DNA of 64,000 nucleotides from an uncultured Flavobacteriaceae bacterium (GTDB lineage: Bacteria; Bacteroidota; Bacteroidia; Flavobacteriales; Flavobacteriaceae): the NCBI GenBank assembly GCA_943842625.1, contig CALTCK010000002.1, positions 124,001 through 188,000 of the forward strand. The letters run 5' to 3'. The translations under genes were made by a program, and so were the position numbers. Of the stretch, positions 1-9,434 are shown piece by piece. The stretch's first letter is position 1. Each line of letters starts with the position of its first letter. The notes beneath the pieces were generated by a model. It was given only the letters and a program-made list of their open reading frames with translations. It was not told the DNA's origin and did no database searches.

Positions 1-1173
1 CTTTTAGGTTAAAATGATCACTGGCATTTGCAACATCTATGGTTTTTTCTTGCTTAGTGAACAAATCGATGGTCTCTTTTTTCATACTATAGGCTTGATT
101 AGTAATTTGCCCTATAAATACAAAATAAGAGGCTTCCTCATCGGTAATTGAATATCGAGCCATTAATTTTTGCTTGGATTCACTTATATATTCTCTGTCA
201 AATGCTTCTATTTGAATTTCAATTTTAAGTAACTCTCTATTTAATAACATCTTAGATATATTGCTCAACACAAAATCATCTTCGTATTGCCAAGATTTCA
301 TTGCAGAAATTATATCATTATCATCTAAATTCGCAAATTCATTGAGAATTTCGCTGTTAATTGATTTTTTAGTAATCGAACAATTTAGGAAAAAACTTAA
401 ATGTTTACTAGCATTAATAACCACTCCGTTAGTAACTAAATATTTTGCTCTTTTTAGGAGTCTAGTCAATAATTGTTCAGCAACTAAACTTGTCTTATGT
501 AAATATACTTGCCAATACATTAATCTTCGGGCAATAATAAATTTTTCAACAGAGTAAATACCTTTTTCTTCAACCACCAGTTTATCCTCCACTACATTTA
601 ACATACTTATTAATCGCTCCGAATTAATTGAACCCTCTGAAACTCCAGTGTAGAAACTATCACGCTTTAAATAATCTAGACGATCCATATCTAATTGTCC
701 TGAAATTAATTGATAAAAAAAGTTTCTATGGTAATTATCACTGAAAATTTGGATTGCCAATGTTAATCTGTTGTTAAATTCTTTATTGAGTTCAGACATA
801 AATAACAATGAAATTGACTCATGATCTATGCCCTCAACAATACTATGTTCCATAGCGTGAGAAAAAGGGCCGTGACCTATATCGTGAAGTAATATGGCTA
901 TATACAACGCTTCGGATTCTTCAGCAGAAATTTTTACACCTTTAAATACAAGGGTTTGAACCGCTTTTTGCATTAAATGCATCGCTCCAATAGCATGTTG
1001 AAATCGAGTGTGATGAGCTCCTGGATAAACCAGATACGACATTCCCATCTGAGAAATTCTCCTCAACCTTTGAAAAAACCGATGCTCTATAAGCTCAAAA
1101 ATGATTGAGCTAGGTATGGTAATAAAACCATAGATTGGATCGTTAATTATTTTAAGCTTGTTCTGGGAATTCA
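1..1173 (-). CDS. HD-domain phosphohydrolase (dGTPase-like), 3' end outside window
   Basis: The ORF track misses this gene because it runs off the left edge and has no ATG start. Reading the minus strand gives an open frame from about 1173 down to base 1. It shows the HD-superfamily signature: an upstream His (HHTRFQHAIGAMH), the HD pair (LLHDIGHGPFSHAME) and a later Asp (QLDMDRLDYLKRD). Family members are metal-dependent phosphohydrolases related to dGTPases and SpoT-type enzymes; the substrate here cannot be read from sequence. The protein begins near KIINDPIYGF, as family members do. The in-frame stop upstream leaves only TTG (1173) or ATT as start, so TTG is my choice. It is divergent from porX. 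Confidence 0.85.
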
Positions 1174-1221
1174 AAATAATTTTTTTTAATTTTTAATATA
1201 GCTATTAAAGAATGACTAAAT

Positions 1222-1229
1222 TATTTTTG
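1222..1229 (+). promoter_or_regulatory. -7 box of porX promoter
   Basis: TATTTTTG fits the Bacteroidota primary-sigma -7 consensus TAnnTTTG and lies 43 bases before the porX ATG. I see no clear -33 TTG at the expected distance, so this is a partial match. Confidence 0.4.
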
Positions 1230-1272
1230 TATTTAAGAATAAAGTCTTTAATTTAAAAACAAATATACATAT

Positions 1273-2820
1273 ATGAGTGAAATAAAAGTACTTTGGGTCG
1301 ATGATGAAATAGAATTATTAAAGCCACATATCATTTTTCTTGAAAAAAGGGATTATAACGTTACAAAAGCTTTGAGTGGAACTGAAGCTCTCGAAGAAAT
1401 AAAAAAACAGAATTTTGATATTGTGTTTCTTGACGAAAACATGCCAGGTCTCACTGGAATTGAAACTTTGGCAGAAATAAAAGAATATCAAGTAAATCTG
1501 CCTGTGGTAATGATAACTAAAAGTGAAGAGGAATATATAATGGAAGAAGCTATTGGATCCAAAATTGCTGATTACCTTATAAAACCTGTTAATCCAAACC
1601 AAATATTATTAAGCTTAAAAAAGAATCTTGATCTAACGAGACTTGTTTCTGAAAAAACAACCTCTTCATATCAGCAAGAATTTAGAAAAATTACTACTGA
1701 ATTGTCAATGATCAACAGCCATGAAGAATGGATTGAAATGTACCAAAAACTTGTTTATTGGGAATTAGAACTTGAAAATATTGATGATTCTGGTATGTTT
1801 GAAATTCTAGAGTCTCAAAAGAACGAGGCTAATATTCAGTTTTGTAAGTTTATCGATAAAAGTTACCCTAAATGGTTTAACTCAGAGGAAGGCAATCCAA
1901 CTCTATCTCACACCTTATTTAAAAATAAAGTTTTACCGGTAATTGAAAAACAAAAAACACTATTTGTAGTAATAGACAATTTAAGATATGATCAATGGAA
2001 AGCTTTTGAACCTTTCTTAAATAGCAGTTTTAAAAAAGATACTGAAGAACTCTATTACAGTATTTTACCAACTGCAACTCAGTATGCAAGAAATTCTATA
2101 TTTTCTGGTTTAATGCCAAGTGAAATGGAAAAATTACATCCTGATTTTTGGTTAAATGATACAGACGAGGGTGGTAAAAATATGTTTGAAAAAGATTTTT
2201 TGGAAGCTCAATTACAAAGACTTGGCAAAACCCTTAATTGGAGTTATCATAAAATATCAAGTTTAAGGCAAGGAAAAAAATTATCTCATAATTTTAGATC
2301 TTATAAAAATAATGAACTGATTGCAGTAGTTTATAATTTCGTAGACATGCTTTCTCACTCCAAGACTGAGATGGAGGTTATAAAAGAATTGGCTTCTACT
2401 GATAAATCCTATAGATCTTTGACTCAAAGCTGGTTTAAAAACTCTCCATTATTAGATATTATTCAACAAGCATCATCTTTGGGGTTTAAATTAATAATTA
2501 CAACAGATCATGGAACAATTAATGTAAAATATCCGACCAAAGTTATTGGAGATAAAAATATTAGTTCCAACTTAAGATATAAAACAGGAAAAAGTCTTTC
2601 CTATGAAGAAAAAGATGTTTTAGTTTCAAAAGATCCAAAAAAAATTCATTTACCGGCAATTAATATGAGTAGTTCTTTCATTTTTGCAAAAAGTGATATG
2701 TTTTTCGCATATCCCAATCGGTATAATCATTTTGTTAGCTACTATAAAAACACCTATCAGCACGGTGGCGTATCTATGGAAGAAGTTATGATTCCTTTTA
2801 TCGTTTTAGATCCTAAATAG
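1273..2820 (+). CDS. porX: PorX, type IX secretion/gliding response regulator with PglZ domain
   Basis: This 515-aa protein has an N-terminal receiver domain (about residues 1-120): acidic pair in LWVDDE, phospho-acceptor Asp in FLDENMPG, Thr in VMITK and Lys in LIKP. The C-terminal half is a PglZ/alkaline-phosphatase-like domain with metal-site motifs VVIDNLRYDQW, ILPTATQYARN and ITTDHGT. This architecture and length match PorX, the cytoplasmic response regulator that works with the kinase PorY to control type IX secretion in Porphyromonas and gliding flavobacteria. PglZ domains of this type have been reported to have nucleotide phosphodiesterase activity. All key receiver and metal-binding motifs appear intact. 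No porY or structural por/gld genes are in the window. Confidence 0.95.
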   Translation: MSEIKVLWVDDEIELLKPHIIFLEKRDYNVTKALSGTEALEEIKKQNFDIVFLDENMPGLTGIETLAEIKEYQVNLPVVMITKSEEEYIMEEAIGSKIADYLIKPVNPNQILLSLKKNLDLTRLVSEKTTSSYQQEFRKITTELSMINSHEEWIEMYQKLVYWELELENIDDSGMFEILESQKNEANIQFCKFIDKSYPKWFNSEEGNPTLSHTLFKNKVLPVIEKQKTLFVVIDNLRYDQWKAFEPFLNSSFKKDTEELYYSILPTATQYARNSIFSGLMPSEMEKLHPDFWLNDTDEGGKNMFEKDFLEAQLQRLGKTLNWSYHKISSLRQGKKLSHNFRSYKNNELIAVVYNFVDMLSHSKTEMEVIKELASTDKSYRSLTQSWFKNSPLLDIIQQASSLGFKLIITTDHGTINVKYPTKVIGDKNISSNLRYKTGKSLSYEEKDVLVSKDPKKIHLPAINMSSSFIFAKSDMFFAYPNRYNHFVSYYKNTYQHGGVSMEEVMIPFIVLDPK

Positions 2821-2843
2821 ATGTGCTTTTTAAAGCTAAATAT

Positions 2844-2876
2844 TTTGATATCAATCGGTAATAATTTGTATTTTTG
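2844..2876 (+). promoter_or_regulatory. Promoter of tsaE
   Basis: TTTG at 2844-2847 and TATTTTTG at 2869-2876 are separated by 21 bases, a full TTTG/TAnnTTTG promoter. The TTG at the end of the -7 box is the start proposed by the ORF track, which would lie upstream of transcription. The first usable start is therefore ATG 2889 or 2892. Confidence 0.55.
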
Positions 2877-2888
2877 GAGCAAACTTCC

Positions 2889-3299
2889 ATGATGGAATTC
2901 AATTTTAATCTACAAGAACTTACCTTTGTTGCTAAAGAAATATTGCGAAATGTTCCAAATAAAACCTTACTATTTTATGGAACTATGGGAGTAGGAAAAA
3001 CTACCTTAATAAAAGAATTATCCAAACAATTAGGGGTTACAGATGTTATCAATAGTCCAACTTTTTCATTGGTCAATGAGTATGAAATAATAAAAGACAA
3101 AATATATCATTTTGATTTTTATAGAATAAAATCCGAGGAAGAAGCGCTAGATATAGGTATTGAAGAATATTTTTTTTCGGGACATTGGAATTTGATAGAA
3201 TGGCCTGAAAACATCAGCAATCTTCTACCACCAAATAGTACAAAAATTGAAATGAATAAAAATCAAAATGGTACTAGAACTTTAAACATAGTATTTTAA
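2889..3299 (+). CDS. tsaE: tRNA threonylcarbamoyladenosine biosynthesis ATPase TsaE
   Basis: TsaE is the P-loop ATPase that works with TsaB and TsaD to make the t6A modification at position 37 of ANN-decoding tRNAs. The Walker A motif is GTMGVGKTT, followed by the family motifs SPTFSLVNEY, HFDFYR and the IEWPE loop. At 136 residues from ATG 2889 it is of normal length. The track's TTG start at 2874 lies inside the -7 promoter box, so I moved it to ATG 2889 (2892 is equally possible). It sits between porX and ald and has its own promoter. Confidence 0.92.
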   Translation: MMEFNFNLQELTFVAKEILRNVPNKTLLFYGTMGVGKTTLIKELSKQLGVTDVINSPTFSLVNEYEIIKDKIYHFDFYRIKSEEEALDIGIEEYFFSGHWNLIEWPENISNLLPPNSTKIEMNKNQNGTRTLNIVF

Positions 3300-3340
3300 A
3301 ATAATTTTATTTACGTAACTTAGTCCATATATACTAAATA

Positions 3341-4541
3341 ATGTCTAAAATTAAATCTCCATTTACCAAAGAACAACTTCTTCCCCAGGAAGAAACACTA
3401 GAGATTGTAAAGCAAAAAGGTGAACTTTTCATTGGATTACCCAAAGAAACTCATTTCCAAGAAAAAAGAATTTGTTTAACTCCAGATGCCATTGCCGCCA
3501 TAGTTGCTAATGATCATCGAGTTCTAATTGAAAAAGGAGCTGGAGAAAAAGCTGGATTTTCAGATTCAGATTATAGTGAAGCTGGTGCTGAGCTCACTGA
3601 CGATAAAAATAAAGTTTTTGGTTGTCCAATCATCCTGAAGGTCGAACCTCCGTCTTTAGACGAAATAGAGCTAATTAATCCCAAAACAATTTTAATAACG
3701 GCGCTTCAATTAAAAACACGTGATAAAGTATATTTTGAAGCATTAGTCAAAAAAGAAAATAACAGCACTGGCCTTTGAATTTATAAAAGATGAAGCTCAT
3801 AGTTATCCTGCAGTTAAAGCATTAAGCGAAATTGCTGGCACCGCATCGGTATTAATCGCCTCTGAGTTAATGGCCAATAACGAATTAAGCAACGGAATGC
3901 TTTTTGGTAATATAAGTGGTGTTCCTCCTGCTGAAGTTGTTGTTATTGGAGCAGGTACAGTTGGTGAATACGCAACAAGATCAGCACTTGGTTTAGGGGC
4001 CAATGTTAAAGTATTTGATACCTCAATTACGAGATTAAGAAATCTTCAAGTTAAAGTTGGAAGGCCTTTGTACACCTCTACTTTACAACCTAAATACCTT
4101 ATGAAAGCTTTAAGACGATGTGATGTAGCTATTGGAGCTTTAAAAGGAACGAATAGGGCTCCAGTAGTAGTAACCGAAGATATGGTGGAAAAAATGAAAA
4201 ATGGTGCCGTTATTATTGACGTAAGTATCGATATGGGAGGTTGTTTTGAAACTACTGAAATTACGAGTCATGATCAACCTACCAAAATCAAGTATGGGGT
4301 TATCCATTATGGTGTCCCTAATATTCCTGCCAGATATCCTAAAACTGCCTCCATTTCCATCAGTAATATCTTTACCCCATATCTTTTAAATATGGCTGAA
4401 TCTGGTGGTTTAGAAAATGCGATTAGATTTGATTCAGGTTTAAAAAATGGATTGTATTTTTACCGTGGAATTTTAACAAATAAAGCAGTAGCTGATTGGT
4501 TTGGTTTACCCTATAGCGATTTAAATATTCTATTGTTTTAA
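3341..4541 (+). CDS. ald: Alanine dehydrogenase, one-base frameshift
   Basis: Alanine dehydrogenase converts L-alanine and NAD+ to pyruvate, ammonia and NADH. The track shows two pieces (3341-3778 and 3870-4541) that form one protein. The first has the N-terminal catalytic domain (IGLPKETHFQEKRICLTPDA). The second has the Rossmann fold (VVIGAGTVGEYA). The frame changes at about 3750-3758: removing one base (probably the G inside the A-run) restores continuous family sequence from ALVKKK to ITALAFEFIKDE. The corrected length is 399 aa, usual for flavobacterial homologues. I infer a sequencing error rather than a dead gene because both halves are fully conserved, but a real mutation cannot be excluded. 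Confidence 0.88.
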
Positions 4542-4581
4542 AAATAAAACGATTTCATACAAACTATTAACAAAATAACTA

Positions 4582-4974
4582 ATGAGTATTTTAAAAAGAT
4601 TTGCATTTTATTTTGGGGGCTTTGCAATCGGAATTGTTTTATTATTATTTTTTATTGGCGGTAGTGGAGCATCGTGTGAATTTGATTATAGTCCAAATGC
4701 TAGAGTATTAAAAAATATTCGAAATAAAGAACGGACACTAAGTTTAAAAAGCATAACTACTCTTAGGGAATATCAACTAGACACCTCTTTTATTTCTTTG
4801 GCTCTTACAGAGGGTAATGTGTTATTCTCAAAAAGCAATACCTCTTTAGATTCCTGCAAAATATATCAGATAGAATTCCCGACAGCAATTAAATCAAAAA
4901 CTAAATTGATCCATCTAACAATTGAAAATTGTAATAAAATAGCAATTGTGCAAGAAATTGAAATCAAAAAATAA
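4582..4974 (+). CDS. DUF4258 membrane-anchored protein
   Basis: This 130-aa protein has a single N-terminal transmembrane segment (about residues 7-27, FYFGGFAIGIVLLLFFIGG). A small soluble domain follows that resembles DUF4258 (SLKSITTLREYQLDTSFIS, DSCKIYQIE). In flavobacteria a protein of this kind commonly follows alanine dehydrogenase, as here with a 40-base gap. Its function is unknown to me. It probably faces the periplasm or stays bound to the inner membrane. It converges with proline dehydrogenase with one base between stops. Confidence 0.75.
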   Translation: MSILKRFAFYFGGFAIGIVLLLFFIGGSGASCEFDYSPNARVLKNIRNKERTLSLKSITTLREYQLDTSFISLALTEGNVLFSKSNTSLDSCKIYQIEFPTAIKSKTKLIHLTIENCNKIAIVQEIEIKK

Positions 4975-4975
4975 G

Positions 4976-6148
4976 CTATAACTTTCTTCTTTGTTTTTCC
5001 TTTTTTATTAGCGAAAGTTCTCTGCTTGTTTGACCTGTAACTGAAGTATTTTCCTCAGCCCTCCTAATTAAATAAGGCATCACATCCTTGACTGGACCGA
5101 AAGGAATATATTTTGCAACACCATAGCCTAATTTAGCTAAATTAAATGTGATATGATCACTCATACCATAAAGTTGACCGAACCAAACTCTTGAGTCGTT
5201 TTTAGCAATTTTTTTTTCTTTCATTTGATGGATAGCTAAATAAGTACTTTCTTCATTATGAGTTCCAATGAATAATTCTATTTCACTTAAGTTATTTAAA
5301 ATATAATTTAAAACTTCGTTAAAACAATTGTCAGTAGCTTCTTTTGTTTCGCAAATTGGTGATTTATAGCCCATGGATTCAGCTCTTTCATTTTCCTTTT
5401 CAAGATAAGCTCCCCTTACTATTTTATATCCTAATTTATATCCATTGGCTAGAGCTTTTTTGTGTTCTGCTTTTAAGAAATCTAATCGATCCCAGCGATA
5501 ACATTGTAAAGTATTAAAAACGACTACCTTTTTCTGGTTGTATTTCGCCATTAAATCTGTACAGAGTTCGTCTGCAGCTCTCTGCATCCAGGACTCTTCA
5601 GCATCTATTAAAAGTTTAATATTTGCTTGTGAAGCGCTATTACTTGCAACATCAAATCTTTTCTTTACTTGTGACCACTCAATAACTTCTTGATTAGATA
5701 ATTCTATTTTTTCAGTAACCTTTTGAAATAATTCAAATCGTCCTAAACCAGAAGGTTTAAAGACAGAAAATGGCATAGCATTTTTAATTTTTGAAAAAGC
5801 CGTTAATTCAATAACTTTATTCAAAGTACTATTAAATTGTTTCTCTCCTTCCTTACCCTCAACTGAAAAATCCAATACAGATTTAACCCTTAATTTTGAA
5901 AGGCTCTCAACTACAGGCATACAGTCATTTTCATTGATACCACCACAAAAATGATCAAAAACAGTAGAACGAATTAAACCCTCTACAGGTAAGTTTGCAT
6001 TCAAAGCAAATTTAGTTACCGCAGTACCAATTTTTACTAGGGGTTCATTAGCTATCATTTTGAATAAAAAGTAAGCACGCTCAAGCTGAGAGTCACTTTT
6101 TAATTTAAAAGCAACTTCGGTATTTTCAAAAATAGAATCGATAGTCAT
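4976..6148 (-). CDS. Proline dehydrogenase (PRODH domain)
   Basis: This monofunctional FAD-dependent proline dehydrogenase oxidises proline to delta1-pyrroline-5-carboxylate, the first step of proline use. The 390-aa protein has the PRODH TIM-barrel motifs: VVVFNTLQCYRWDR, YKIVRGAYLEKE, FGQLYGMSDHI and the C-terminal LIRRAEENTSV with the substrate-binding Arg pair. There is no P5C dehydrogenase domain, so it is not a bifunctional PutA. Upstream on the minus strand TACCTTTG (plus 6201-6208) fits a -7 box, giving a leader of about 45 bases. It is divergent from aroB. Confidence 0.9.
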   Translation of the reverse strand: MTIDSIFENTEVAFKLKSDSQLERAYFLFKMIANEPLVKIGTAVTKFALNANLPVEGLIRSTVFDHFCGGINENDCMPVVESLSKLRVKSVLDFSVEGKEGEKQFNSTLNKVIELTAFSKIKNAMPFSVFKPSGLGRFELFQKVTEKIELSNQEVIEWSQVKKRFDVASNSASQANIKLLIDAEESWMQRAADELCTDLMAKYNQKKVVVFNTLQCYRWDRLDFLKAEHKKALANGYKLGYKIVRGAYLEKENERAESMGYKSPICETKEATDNCFNEVLNYILNNLSEIELFIGTHNEESTYLAIHQMKEKKIAKNDSRVWFGQLYGMSDHITFNLAKLGYGVAKYIPFGPVKDVMPYLIRRAEENTSVTGQTSRELSLIKKEKQRRKL

Positions 6149-6270
6149 TGTGATGAAGAAATTTTAATTTGCTAAAAAAAAAGTACTAAAATATGCGATC
6201 CAAAGGTAATAAATTTTAAACTTTTTATTTGTTTTTAAAACTTATAATGAACAATATTTAAGCATTGAAA

Positions 6271-6302
6271 TTGGATTTAATCAATTTATATATTTAGCTT
6301 TG
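6271..6302 (+). promoter_or_regulatory. Promoter of aroB
   Basis: TTG at 6271-6273 and TAGCTTTG at 6295-6302 are separated by 21 bases, matching the TTG/TAnnTTTG consensus. Transcription would begin about 20 bases before the ATG. Confidence 0.6.
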
Positions 6303-6330
6303 AGGTTTAAAAATAACCTATCATTAAAAT

Positions 6331-7410
6331 ATGAGAGAAATTATTAAAAATACAGGCTCGGTATATTTTAGTTCATCAAAGTGGGATATCTTAAATATTA
6401 AGATTAATGATTTAAAACCATCTACCATCTTTATTTTAGTAGATGCAAATACCTTAAAATATTGTTTAGCTTTTATGTTAAATAAATTAGAGCTAAAGGA
6501 CAATTATAAAGTGCTTGAGATACAAGTAGGTGAGGTAAATAAAAATATAAAAACATGTGAATATTTATGGAATCAATTATCTGAAAATAATGCCGATAGG
6601 CAAAGTCTATTGATCAATCTTGGCGGCGGAGTGGTTACTGATATAGGAGGTTTTGTGGCTTCCACCTTTATGAGAGGAATTCAATTTGTTAATATTCCAA
6701 CCACCTTATTAGCTATGGTAGACGCATCCATTGGAGGAAAAAATGGAGTTGATCTTGGAATTATAAAAAATCAAATAGGTGTAATTAACGATCCTGTTAT
6801 GGTTATAATCTGTAAAGAATTTTTAAATACCCTGCCAAAAAACCAAATTAAAGCTGGATATGCCGAAGTTATCAAACATGGCATCATTGATTCTAAAAGT
6901 TATTGGAATAAAATTAAAAATTTTAACGAATTAAATATTGACGAAATGGATGCTATTATTTGGGAATCGGTGTTAGTCAAAAATAACATCATCACCATTG
7001 ATCCATTTGAAAAAAACACAAGAAAAAAACTCAACTATGGGCATACTCTTGGACATGCTATTGAGTCTTACAGTATCGGTAAACATTCTTTGCCGTCTTT
7101 ACTTCATGGAGAAGCTATAGCGATTGGTATGGTACTAACTACCTACATTTCACATATTCAATGTGGTTTCCCAAAAGAAACGCTTACAGAAATAAGCAAT
7201 TATATTTTTAATAAATTTAAAAAAACTGAATTTAATCAAGATGATATTAAACACATCATCAAATTATTAAAACACGACAAAAAGAAACACGATAACAAAG
7301 TTTTGTTTGTTTTGTTAAATGATATCGGAAAACATCAACTAAACTGTGAAGTACCTAAAGATCTAATATTCGAAGCATTTGATTATTATAAAAATATAGA
7401 TCAAAGTTAA
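6331..7410 (+). CDS. aroB: 3-dehydroquinate synthase
   Basis: AroB converts DAHP to 3-dehydroquinate in the shikimate pathway, using NAD and a metal ion. The 359-aa sequence has the NAD-binding region (INLGGGVVTDIGGFVAST) and PTTLLAMVDASIGGKNGVD. The metal ligands are Glu in GYAEVIKHG and the His residues of GHTLGHAIE and LHGEAIAIG. All active-site motifs are present and the length is normal. It has its own promoter and converges with the Lrp-type regulator gene. Confidence 0.95.
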   Translation: MREIIKNTGSVYFSSSKWDILNIKINDLKPSTIFILVDANTLKYCLAFMLNKLELKDNYKVLEIQVGEVNKNIKTCEYLWNQLSENNADRQSLLINLGGGVVTDIGGFVASTFMRGIQFVNIPTTLLAMVDASIGGKNGVDLGIIKNQIGVINDPVMVIICKEFLNTLPKNQIKAGYAEVIKHGIIDSKSYWNKIKNFNELNIDEMDAIIWESVLVKNNIITIDPFEKNTRKKLNYGHTLGHAIESYSIGKHSLPSLLHGEAIAIGMVLTTYISHIQCGFPKETLTEISNYIFNKFKKTEFNQDDIKHIIKLLKHDKKKHDNKVLFVLLNDIGKHQLNCEVPKDLIFEAFDYYKNIDQS

Positions 7411-7415
7411 TTGAG

Positions 7416-7446
7416 GATAATTAGTCTTGATAATAGACCAATTATC
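7416..7446. terminator. Inverted repeat between convergent aroB and lrp
   Basis: GATAATTAGTCT and AGACCAATTATC form a 12-base stem with one mismatch and a 7-base loop. There is no strong T-tract. Its position between convergent stops suggests a shared terminator. Confidence 0.4.
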
Positions 7447-7463
7447 AGCCCTTATTTTCGATA

Positions 7464-7943
7464 TTAAAATTCCTTGAAAATGGAATGCATTAATCGCTTC
7501 TTATCATTGATGCTTTCTTCGAGAGATATCATGGTTTCAGTTCGAGTAACTCCATCAATATCATCTAATTTATAAATAATATTTTTAGCTTGGCTGGTAT
7601 CTTTTGCTCTTATTTTACAAAAAATATTAAATCGACCCGTTGTAACATGCGCTACAGTAACAAATGGAATCTCACTTATACGTTCTAATACAAATTGTGT
7701 CTGAGAGGTTTTGTTAAGAAATATTCCTACGTAAGCGATGAAAGAATAACCTAATTTCTTATAGTCTAACGTAAGAGAAGACCCAGTAATTAATTTGACA
7801 TCTTCCATTTTTCTTACCCTAACATGAACTGTACCTGCCGAAATATTAAGCTTTTTAGCTATATCAGTAAAAGGCGTTCTAGTATTTTCAATTAACATGT
7901 CTAGAATCTTGTGGTCAGTATCGTCTAATTTAAATTTTGCCAT
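7464..7943 (-). CDS. Lrp/AsnC family transcriptional regulator
   Basis: This 159-aa protein has an N-terminal winged HTH (KLDDTDHKILDMLIENTRT, DIAKKLNISAGTVHVRVRKM). It is followed by the RAM ligand-binding domain (YVGIFLN..., VTVAHVTTGRFNIFCKI). Such proteins are amino-acid-responsive regulators that assemble as dimers to octamers. The ligand is unknown; proline or alanine metabolism genes nearby are possible targets, but this is a guess. The track start (GTG 7964) overlaps a TAAATTTG -7 box, so I take ATG 7943, giving the usual MAKFKLDDTD start. Confidence 0.92.
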   Translation of the reverse strand: MAKFKLDDTDHKILDMLIENTRTPFTDIAKKLNISAGTVHVRVRKMEDVKLITGSSLTLDYKKLGYSFIAYVGIFLNKTSQTQFVLERISEIPFVTVAHVTTGRFNIFCKIRAKDTSQAKNIIYKLDDIDGVTRTETMISLEESINDKKRLMHSIFKEF

Positions 7944-7961
7944 TTTTTTTATTGTAGAGCA

Positions 7962-7990
7962 CAAATTTACTAACTAATACTAAAACTCAA
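7962..7990 (-). promoter_or_regulatory. Promoter of the Lrp-type gene
   Basis: On the minus strand TAAATTTG (7962-7969) is preceded by TTG (plus CAA at 7988-7990) with an 18-base spacer. The promoter overlaps the 3' end of the upstream M14 peptidase gene, so the regulator can be transcribed independently. Confidence 0.5.
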
Positions 7991-9143
7991 AACAATTTTT
8001 ATCGAAATATTTTAGTGATTCGTCTTTTTTATTACTGATAACTGAAATTACTGAGCCAATTTTAATAATATTTTGAGAATTCACTAACACATTCGTTAAA
8101 TTACCATCAATTTCTTTATGCCCAAACTTATTTTTAAGGTTGCCAATCTCTGTAAGAATTGGAATAAACTTAATTTCATTATGAACCAAAGACTCCTTAA
8201 ATTGAATAGCTAATGAAGTTTTTTCGAGTTCATTACCAATTAAAACATTTCTTAAAATAAAATCATAATAATTTTTTTTATTTTCTGGGATTTTAAAGTA
8301 ATCTTTATAAGATACAACATTAATTTTGGAGTCAGTTAAACCAAATAACGAAACAAAAGAATAAAACAAATATTTTCTTGTTTCCTCTCTTAGGTAATCA
8401 TTAGAAATATGACCTGCTTCAAATAAAATTACAGGTACCCCACTCAATTGAAAAAAGTCTCCAAAACAGTTGTGATTAAAGGTATCGTCATAACGACCAA
8501 TTTTCCCTTTTAAATGGCCCTCGAGATAGTTGTTGATTTTTACAATCATCTTCATCGCTTTTTTTCTTGATGAAGTAACCGTTCGCTCACTGTTTGAAGA
8601 GGGAGACAAAAAGGAAATTGTAGCCGGCAAACCAGATTCTAAACCAAAAATAGAACGTTGTCCATGTAAATTGAGACACAAATCGGGTTGGATAACTTTA
8701 AAAGCATTCATCAAAATAATACTCTCTGTTTGTGATAAATTTTGAGCATCTCGATTTAAATCGATACCATTCGCGTTTTTTCTTGTATATAAGCGTGCAC
8801 CATCAGGATTTAAAATCGGTATGACGTACAGAGTGTATTTCTTTTTAAAGCTTCTAATTTCGCCCTTAAAATCATTCGCTTTGGATAAAAATTTAAAAAA
8901 ATCAAATAATGCCTTGGTAGTTGTTGATTCGTTACCATGCATTTGAGACCAAGCAAAAACCTTAAAAGGTCCAGAACCAATTTCTACTAATGAAATTTCT
9001 TCTCCTAATTCAGAAACACCTAATTTAGATATGTTGAACTCTTTCTTGTAAATTTTATAAAGAGGCTTTAGGTGATCTAAATTGAGATATCTACCACTCA
9101 AATTTGATTCAAAACCATCAGAAAACCAATCTTCAATTTTCAT
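7980..9143 (-). CDS. M14 family zinc carboxypeptidase
   Basis: This 387-aa protein is a zinc metallocarboxypeptidase of family M14. The zinc ligands are visible as the HxxE pair in QMHGNEST and the distal His in LNLHGQ. The substrate-binding motifs NPDGARLYTRKN and GIDLNRD and the catalytic Glu in VILFEAGH are also present. I see no signal peptide, so it looks cytoplasmic, unlike many secreted M14 enzymes. It may trim peptides or amidated substrates. TACCTTTG (plus 9163-9170) is a candidate -7 box, giving a short leader. The Lrp-type gene lies directly downstream on the same strand. Confidence 0.88.
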   Translation of the reverse strand: MKIEDWFSDGFESNLSGRYLNLDHLKPLYKIYKKEFNISKLGVSELGEEISLVEIGSGPFKVFAWSQMHGNESTTTKALFDFFKFLSKANDFKGEIRSFKKKYTLYVIPILNPDGARLYTRKNANGIDLNRDAQNLSQTESIILMNAFKVIQPDLCLNLHGQRSIFGLESGLPATISFLSPSSNSERTVTSSRKKAMKMIVKINNYLEGHLKGKIGRYDDTFNHNCFGDFFQLSGVPVILFEAGHISNDYLREETRKYLFYSFVSLFGLTDSKINVVSYKDYFKIPENKKNYYDFILRNVLIGNELEKTSLAIQFKESLVHNEIKFIPILTEIGNLKNKFGHKEIDGNLTNVLVNSQNIIKIGSVISVISNKKDESLKYFDKNCFEF

Positions 9144-9434
9144 ACTCTAAAAAGTTAATACACAAAGGTAATTAATGTATAGTTTACATTTGTAATATGT
9201 TTTGCTTTACAATATTGTTTACAATTGAAAACATATTTAATAGAAATTTCATAAGATATTAAACGGGAAAAATTTTTTTAATAAATATTATATAGTTTAC
9301 TATTAATCAATATATTATGTATTTTTAATAAAGTAAAAGATTAATATAAAAAGTATATTTTTTATAAAATATTCTTCTTTTAAAGTCTTATCAATTACAT
9401 TTGTAACTTTAAATTCTATTTTTACATTATTACA
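9144..9434. promoter_or_regulatory. Divergent intergenic region with repeated TTTACA motifs
   Basis: This strongly AT-rich spacer separates the M14 peptidase and the XRE regulator. It holds GTTTACA at 9182-9188, CTTTACA at 9205-9211, GTTTACA at 9217-9223 and GTTTAC at 9295-9300, plus the palindrome ACAATATTGT at 9210-9219. Candidate -7 boxes are TACCTTTG (minus, 9163-9170) and TACATTTG (plus, 9396-9403). The TTTACA cluster could be an operator for the adjacent regulator, which is an inference. I see no gene here. Confidence 0.35.

Noticed and set aside
261-557. 98-aa plus-strand ORF
   Set aside because: It is antisense to the HD-domain gene, which shows clear HD motifs on the minus strand.
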